From contig JAWUVZ010000009.1 in the NCBI GenBank assembly GCA_034112105.1, forward strand, positions 1 to 59,589: a stretch of DNA of 59,589 bases. Reading direction: 5' to 3'. Positions 55,429 to 59,589 of this stretch are shown here, in pieces (the first letter of the stretch is position 1; every line of letters starts with the position of its first letter). Under the pieces are notes generated by a model that was not told where the DNA came from, made no database searches, and saw only the letters and a list, made by a program, of their open reading frames with translations. The position numbers and the translations under genes were made by a program. This stretch comes from Glaciecola sp034112105. GTDB lineage: Bacteria > Pseudomonadota > Gammaproteobacteria > Enterobacterales > Alteromonadaceae.

Positions 55429-56658
55429 ATGGCCAACCAGCTATTACTAGGTGACTGTTTAGCAAAAATGAACGAAATTGCCGATTCCACGGTGGATTTG
55501 ATTTATTTAGACCCTCCGTTTTTTACTGAGCGTAAACATAAACTTAAAAATCGTCAGCGTACCAAAGAATTCAGTTTCGATGATATTTGGAAGCAGGAGT
55601 CGAGTTACGCGGAGTTCCTGCATCAACGTATCCTCAAAATGCGCGCCCTATTAAAGGATACAGGTAGTATTTTTGTGCATTGTGACAAAATGGCTAACCA
55701 TATTGTGCGTGGTGTACTTGATGATGTGTTTGGGTCTGACTGTTTTCAGTCGGAAATTATATGGCAATACAAACGTTGGTCTAACGCTAAAAAGGGCCTT
55801 TTACCGAGCCATCAAAATATCTACTTTTATAGTAAAACCCAGGATTTTACCTTCAACAAAGTGTTTATGCCTTATTCCGAGGCAACTAATCTTGATCAAA
55901 TTTTGCAGCGCAGAACCCGTGACAAGCATAATAAATCTATCTATGCACGAGACGGTCAAGGCAATATTCAACAGGCCGATGCGAAGCAAGGCGTACCTTT
56001 AAGTGACGTTTGGGACATTCCTTACCTGAATCCAAAGGCAAAAGAGCGGGTGGGTTATCCAACTCAAAAGCCATTGCTATTATTAGAGCGTATTATTGAC
56101 CTTGTCACTAACGAAAATGATCTGGTGCTAGACCCTTTTTGTGGCAGCGGAACAACGTGTATAGCGGCAAGTTTAGCGAATAGAAAATATATCGGAATCG
56201 ACCAGTCAGAGGACGCAATCCAGCTCTCGCAAGCCAGGCTAGATAATCCAATTAAAACTGAATCTATCTTAATGAAGAAAGGGCGCAAAGCATTTGAAAA
56301 TGCAAATGTAGATGCGTTGCAATGTTTAGTCGGGATTGAGTATAACCCCGTGCATAGAAATCAGGGTATCGATGCTATCTTAGTTGAGCATCATAAAGGT
56401 ACGCCTGTGTTAGTGAAAATACAAAAGGGTGGTGAAACGTTGCAACAAGCTGAGCAATTATTGCGCAATGCGTTGAAGGTTAAAGCATCGAAAATGGGCT
56501 TTTTGATACAGACTCAGCCTGCGCAGGAAGAGCATAAAGTTGACCCTAAACCAAACACATATAAACAGGGTCTACCAGATCAAGATGTAAGTGCTACCGT
56601 CCATATAATTGAAACTGTTGAACTTAGTATTAAGCGAAGTATCAATAACTTCCTGTAA
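55429..56658 (+). CDS. Solitary DNA methyltransferase, N4/N6 beta-class, with C-terminal nuclease-like domain
   Basis: 409 residues from ATG 55429, chosen because family similarity begins at ANQLLLGDCLAKM; the frame is open to a TTG at 55342, and ATGs at 55357, 55366, 55402 and 55420 are alternatives. Catalytic motif IV LIYLDPPFFTERKHKLK precedes the SAM-binding motif I VLDPFCGSGTTCIAA, giving the beta-class order. The C-terminal part reads HRNQGIDAILVEHH and PVLVKIQKGG, a shape like a PD-(D/E)XK core, but the expected acidic/Gln residue before V-K is Leu. No restriction enzyme or specificity subunit is adjacent. Modifies adenine N6 or cytosine N4; recognition sequence unknown. Confidence 0.88.
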   Translation: MANQLLLGDCLAKMNEIADSTVDLIYLDPPFFTERKHKLKNRQRTKEFSFDDIWKQESSYAEFLHQRILKMRALLKDTGSIFVHCDKMANHIVRGVLDDVFGSDCFQSEIIWQYKRWSNAKKGLLPSHQNIYFYSKTQDFTFNKVFMPYSEATNLDQILQRRTRDKHNKSIYARDGQGNIQQADAKQGVPLSDVWDIPYLNPKAKERVGYPTQKPLLLLERIIDLVTNENDLVLDPFCGSGTTCIAASLANRKYIGIDQSEDAIQLSQARLDNPIKTESILMKKGRKAFENANVDALQCLVGIEYNPVHRNQGIDAILVEHHKGTPVLVKIQKGGETLQQAEQLLRNALKVKASKMGFLIQTQPAQEEHKVDPKPNTYKQGLPDQDVSATVHIIETVELSIKRSINNFL

Positions 56659-56767
56659 CCATATGTCTTCAATGCCGCTCCGCGGGGGTATATGTGCTCA
56701 GAGAGTCTTTGATGGCATTGTTTGTAAACCACGTTTTTTTATTATGTAAGTCTAAAGGAAGAAGGTA

Positions 56768-57637
56768 TTGATATATTTATTTGCAACAACGTTGCTATGG
56801 GCATTTTCATTTAGTTTGATCGGTGTTTATTTAGCTGGCCAAGTTGACGCTTGGTTTTCTGTATTAATGCGGGTTGCATTGGCAGTGCTTATATTTTTAC
56901 CTTTTTTAAAGTGTCGTCACGTTTCAAAATCACTGGTCATTAAATTGATGGGTATTGGTGCGATACAGTTGGGTGCTATGTATGGTTTTTATTATCATTC
57001 CTTCTTGTTCTTGACTGTACCAGAAGTGTTATTGTTCACTGTAATGACACCATTAATAGTCACCCTTTTAAATGATGCATTAGACAAACGGTTTAATCCT
57101 TTATTCTTTATTGCGGCCGCAGTCGCCACGCTAGGCGCAATTACTATTCGCTATGATGGCCTTAGTGGCGATTTTGTTATTGGGTTTTTTATTGTGCAGG
57201 GTGCAAACTTATGTTTTGCAAGCGGCCAAGTGTTTTATAAGCGAATAATGGCTAACGAACCAAATCTTTCACAGCATACTGTTTTTGGATATTTTTTCAT
57301 TGGTGCTTTTCTAGTTGCGGCAGTTTCTTTTGCATTATTTGGGGATGTATCAAAGCTACCGCAGACAACTTTGCAGTGGAGCATATTAACGTATTTAGGA
57401 ATTGTAGCATCGGGTGTTGGCTATTTTGCTTGGAACAAGGGAGCGACACAAGTCAATGTTGGAGCCCTAGCTGTAATGAATAATCTACTCATACCCGCAG
57501 GAATTCTCGTTAATGTGTTAATTTGGAATCGTGATGCCGACATTGTTCGATTGAGCATTGGCTCAGGCATTATTTTACTGGCTCTTCTAATTAACCAGAA
57601 AATCTTTCCAAATCGTAGAATGAAGGCGTTAAGTTAA
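56768..57637 (+). CDS. EamA/DMT-family transporter
   Basis: 289 residues from a TTG start preceded by an excellent GGAAGAAGG. About ten transmembrane helices in two EamA repeats (1-135 and 145-285), e.g. IYLFATTLLWAFSFSLIGVY at the start and PEVLLFTVMTPLIVTLLNDA in the first repeat, matched by GVGYFAWNKGATQVNVGALA in the second. It resembles the RhaT/YddG-like drug/metabolite transporter superfamily; carboxylate or amino-acid export is typical, but the substrate is unknown. Monocistronic. Confidence 0.92.
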   Translation: MIYLFATTLLWAFSFSLIGVYLAGQVDAWFSVLMRVALAVLIFLPFLKCRHVSKSLVIKLMGIGAIQLGAMYGFYYHSFLFLTVPEVLLFTVMTPLIVTLLNDALDKRFNPLFFIAAAVATLGAITIRYDGLSGDFVIGFFIVQGANLCFASGQVFYKRIMANEPNLSQHTVFGYFFIGAFLVAAVSFALFGDVSKLPQTTLQWSILTYLGIVASGVGYFAWNKGATQVNVGALAVMNNLLIPAGILVNVLIWNRDADIVRLSIGSGIILLALLINQKIFPNRRMKALS

Positions 57638-58265
57638 CGCTTAGGTTAAGCATTATTTATCGGCTTATTTTGCGCTCAAGTAATTTGTTGCGTCGATCGA
57701 TTGAACTCGCACCAGAAAGGTGACATTCAAGGTTTGCCTTCAATTTGAAAATTTGAGTTAAAAGTTAACGGTAGAGTTGTTCGAGCATAAACCCCTTCGG
57801 TCACCACAAATTTCATACTGATATTCGACTCCACTCGTGAATCAATAATGATTTACCGCATCTGTATCTTAATTATGCCATACGTCCTTGAGCCTTATTT
57901 TTCTGGAATAAAAACCGGATAAAAAGAGCCATAAAGATTGGTTGCCGAATTTTTTGTTAACTCAAGGAAAATGAGCATGAAATATACGGAAAAAATAGTT
58001 AAAACAGCTTACTGAATGCTCCTTGTTATTCCTTTAGCAAGACCAGCGGGGGGGGGGGCTATTTTGAACCAGCAATAGTGCACCTATATAACACAATTAC
58101 CGCCTTTTGATGTCAGGTTTTTTTACAGTTCATATCTACCCTAAATTCAAATTTATAATAACTCATTGAATTATATTGTTTTAATATTATTGGTATGATT
58201 AATGCTGTTATGTTCGAAAAGAATCAAAGCTAAATATTAATTTAAATTACAAAGGAAGAAATAAG
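57638..58265. other. 628-bp intergenic region with poly-G tract
   Basis: No convincing gene. A short frame starts at ATG 57972 or 57978 after AAGGAAAATGAG with MKYTEKIVKTAY then stop. A second short frame (58014-58109) starting MLLVIPLARPAG contains the G run. Together they look like the signal-peptide part of a broken small secreted gene, but this is weak. The rest is AT-rich and probably holds the promoter of the PEP-CTERM gene. Confidence 0.5.
58048..58058 (+). repeat. Homopolymer of 11 G
   Basis: Eleven consecutive G in an otherwise AT-rich region. Poly-G tracts are prone to slipped-strand changes in length; this could be phase variation of a short frame or a sequencing artefact. Confidence 0.9.
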
Positions 58266-58778
58266 ATGTTAAAAAAATTACAACTAACATTAGGTGCCTT
58301 ACTTTTTTCGGTGCTATGCGCAGCTCCTGCGCAAGCTCACCTAATCGCTATCGGATACTCAGACAACGGTGACGGAACGATCGATGTGTATGGGGAGCAG
58401 TGGCATGGTAATACATCTCCTTCTTTCAACCTTCAGGGTGGATTGACATTCACAAATGCTAATACAGCAGCCGTTGTTACCGCTCTTTGGAACAGCTTCG
58501 TAAATAGCCAAACCGCGGCACAGCTTGGTTTGGAGGAGTACCTTAAATTTGGAGGCGTTTCGGATAAAAACGACTGGTATGTCGCAAGGAACATAGCATT
58601 AACAAATGGTACGTGGAATATTACACAAAACGGGAATGACGTTTACTCCAAGTTTTCAAGTGGAAGCAGCTATCAGGATACGTACTCTCAGATTAGCAGC
58701 GTGCCAGCGCCAGCCCCTCTTGCTCTTTTAGGTTTAGGCCTTGTGGGACTTGGCTTCGCACGACGCAGAAAAGCGTAA
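58266..58778 (+). CDS. PEP-CTERM sorting-signal protein
   Basis: 170 residues. Signal peptide MLKKLQLTLGALLFSVLCAA with cleavage near PAQA. The mature part has DNGDGTIDVYGEQWHGNTSP and a beta-rich body with no recognised catalytic motif. The C-terminus is SVPAPAPLALLGLGLVGLGF followed by ARRRKA, a PEP-CTERM signal: short motif, hydrophobic helix and Arg cluster. Such proteins are processed by an exosortase (EpsH-type) and often occur with exopolysaccharide loci. No exosortase is in this window. AAAGGAAG precedes the ATG, and a terminator follows. Confidence 0.92.
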   Translation: MLKKLQLTLGALLFSVLCAAPAQAHLIAIGYSDNGDGTIDVYGEQWHGNTSPSFNLQGGLTFTNANTAAVVTALWNSFVNSQTAAQLGLEEYLKFGGVSDKNDWYVARNIALTNGTWNITQNGNDVYSKFSSGSSYQDTYSQISSVPAPAPLALLGLGLVGLGFARRRKA

Positions 58779-58796
58779 CAATATCCCATGTCCGCA

Positions 58797-58827
58797 AGCC
58801 TCACTTCACTTCGGTGGGGCTTTTTTT
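58797..58827 (+). terminator. Terminator of the PEP-CTERM gene
   Basis: Stem AGCCTCAC (58797-58804) with GTGGGGCT (58814-58821), one T:G wobble, followed by a run of seven T. It starts 18 bp after the stop codon. Confidence 0.85.
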
Positions 58828-59008
58828 ACCTAATTGTGCTTACAGTGCTGCAGGGCTTAAGTTTAAATCCTAAATCTCATCCACTAATAACCATCGCAAA
58901 GACGTTCAAATTCTCCCCCCCAATAAAAACTAGAAACACGCCCCTTGCTACATGCAACGCACAAAGTTAACATAATCCTACTACAATCAACGAACACGCT
59001 ATCGAACA

Positions 59009-59589
59009 ATGAACCACATCAACAGCCTATTTTTCATCGTTGTTTTGTTTTGCATAAATCCACCACTAGTACTCGCCAACGATATTCCTGAGCTAGAAGC
59101 AGTGCGACTGCAATCGGTCGGTGAAAAGATTTATGAAAATGAAACCGGCAGCAATCCTGAGCATCTAATCGCTTGGAACAATGGTGAAGCTTTTGCGAGT
59201 TTGGGCTTGGGTCACTTCATTTGGTTTCCAAAAAATACGGATAGCCCGTTCACCGAAACGTTTCCGAGCTTGTTGCACTATTTACAGACACAAAACGTCG
59301 CTATTCCGATGTGGTTGCAGCAAAATCAATATTGCCCATGGCAAACTAAGCAAGACTTCACTGATGCGAAAAATAGCAAACAAATGCAAGAACTAAGAAG
59401 CTTATTAGCTTCTACGTTTGAACATCAGGTTGCCTTTATACACCAGCGCATGCGTCGTTCTTTGCCGCTGATGTTAGCTGAAGTTGATAATGCAAAAATT
59501 CAAAGTGTCGTCACCACTCGATTTCAAGCTCTAGCCGCGACCGAATTAGGCATGTATTCCCTAATTGATTACGTTAACTTTAAGGGTGA
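59009..59589 (+). CDS. Secreted protein, possibly lysozyme-like, truncated by the window end
   Basis: The frame opens at ATG 59009 and stays open for 193 codons to the last base, so the 3' end is missing. The N-terminus is a signal peptide (SLFFIVVLFCINPPLVLA), with cleavage likely before NDIPE. The segment EKIYENETGSNPEHLIAWN followed by GEAFASLGLGHFIWFP resembles uncharacterised bacterial proteins whose NExGG and SLGxGHFIW pattern recalls lysozyme-like folds; the Glu in YENETG could be catalytic. This is from memory of the pattern and is not certain. There is no strong ribosome-binding site. Confidence 0.75.
   Translation, partial: MNHINSLFFIVVLFCINPPLVLANDIPELEAVRLQSVGEKIYENETGSNPEHLIAWNNGEAFASLGLGHFIWFPKNTDSPFTETFPSLLHYLQTQNVAIPMWLQQNQYCPWQTKQDFTDAKNSKQMQELRSLLASTFEHQVAFIHQRMRRSLPLMLAEVDNAKIQSVVTTRFQALAATELGMYSLIDYVNFKG

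Noticed and set aside
55429..56658. Complete restriction-modification system
   Set aside because: No separate restriction endonuclease or specificity gene is adjacent, and the C-terminal nuclease-like core lacks its catalytic acidic residue.
59181..59396. 71-codon frame near the right edge
   Set aside because: It is an alternative frame within the longer open frame starting at 59009, which has a signal peptide and runs to the window end.
1..59589. CRISPR arrays, tRNA, rRNA and prophage modules
   Set aside because: No regularly spaced repeats, cloverleaf or rRNA-like sequence, or phage structural or integrase genes were recognised.

Overview
The window looks like chromosomal DNA from a marine gammaproteobacterium, most likely an Alteromonadaceae/Paraglaciecola-type organism. 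This rests on a moderately AT-rich composition, GlyGly-CTERM and PEP-CTERM sorting signals, a GH16/beta-galactosidase sugar locus, many exported hydrolases, a five-enzyme hut pathway and several c-di-GMP-type proteins. No rRNA, tRNA, CRISPR array or prophage was seen. The assignment is inference from protein flavour, not from a marker gene.

Layout. 0.1-1.1 kb: a decayed IS3-family element, then an exported Sel1-repeat protein. 1.9-5.8 kb: aldehyde and peroxide defence, with a YqhD-like aldehyde reductase and a DJ-1/PfpI protein divergent from a LysR regulator, then an OhrR-like MarR repressor divergent from ohr with two perfect palindromes between them. 5.9-7.8 kb: topB. 8.0-11.7 kb: a tightly packed three-gene minus-strand operon encoding a zinc-ribbon (TackOD1-like) protein with a degenerate GGDEF-like tail, a processive-type GT2 glycosyltransferase and a HlyD-type membrane fusion protein. 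This is the best candidate here for an under-described exopolysaccharide system. 12.0-19.5 kb: histidine utilisation (hutI-hutH-hutG-hutU divergent from hutF, then hutC), which converts histidine to glutamate through formimidoylglutamate deiminase and N-formylglutamate deformylase. 19.7-21.0 kb: an alpha/beta hydrolase and a lipoprotein.

21.1-31.8 kb: carbohydrate locus with an AraC regulator divergent from lacZ, a secreted GH16 glucanase carrying thrombospondin-3 repeats and a GlyGly-CTERM tail, a sugar-porter MFS transporter, a GNAT-nitrilase fusion, and nagA on the opposite strand. 32.1-41.1 kb: an isochorismatase-like hydrolase, an exported cyclophilin, a FrnE/DsbA-like protein, a prolyl oligopeptidase lipoprotein, a penicillin-acylase-family Ntn hydrolase and a membrane diguanylate cyclase. 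41.3-45.1 kb: an acid-sugar set (class II aldolase, enolase-superfamily dehydratase, amidohydrolase-2 lactonase, SDR) resembling a non-phosphorylative L-fucose-type route. 45.2-50.3 kb: an orphan periplasmic Cache-domain protein, a YtcJ-like amidohydrolase lipoprotein, a deleted remnant of an EAL phosphodiesterase gene and an S9 peptidase. 50.6-57.6 kb: a class V aminotransferase, an M14/AstE-like deacylase, an MDR oxidoreductase, an acyltransferase, a solitary beta-class DNA methyltransferase and a DMT transporter. 57.6-59.6 kb: a 628-bp intergenic stretch with an 11-G homopolymer, a PEP-CTERM protein, and a secreted protein that runs off the end of the window.

Functional themes are polymer and sugar acquisition, amino-acid and peptide scavenging by exported hydrolases, reactive aldehyde and peroxide defence, and c-di-GMP/exopolysaccharide functions that show gene decay in places. 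All domain calls come from reading motifs by eye; no database search was run.
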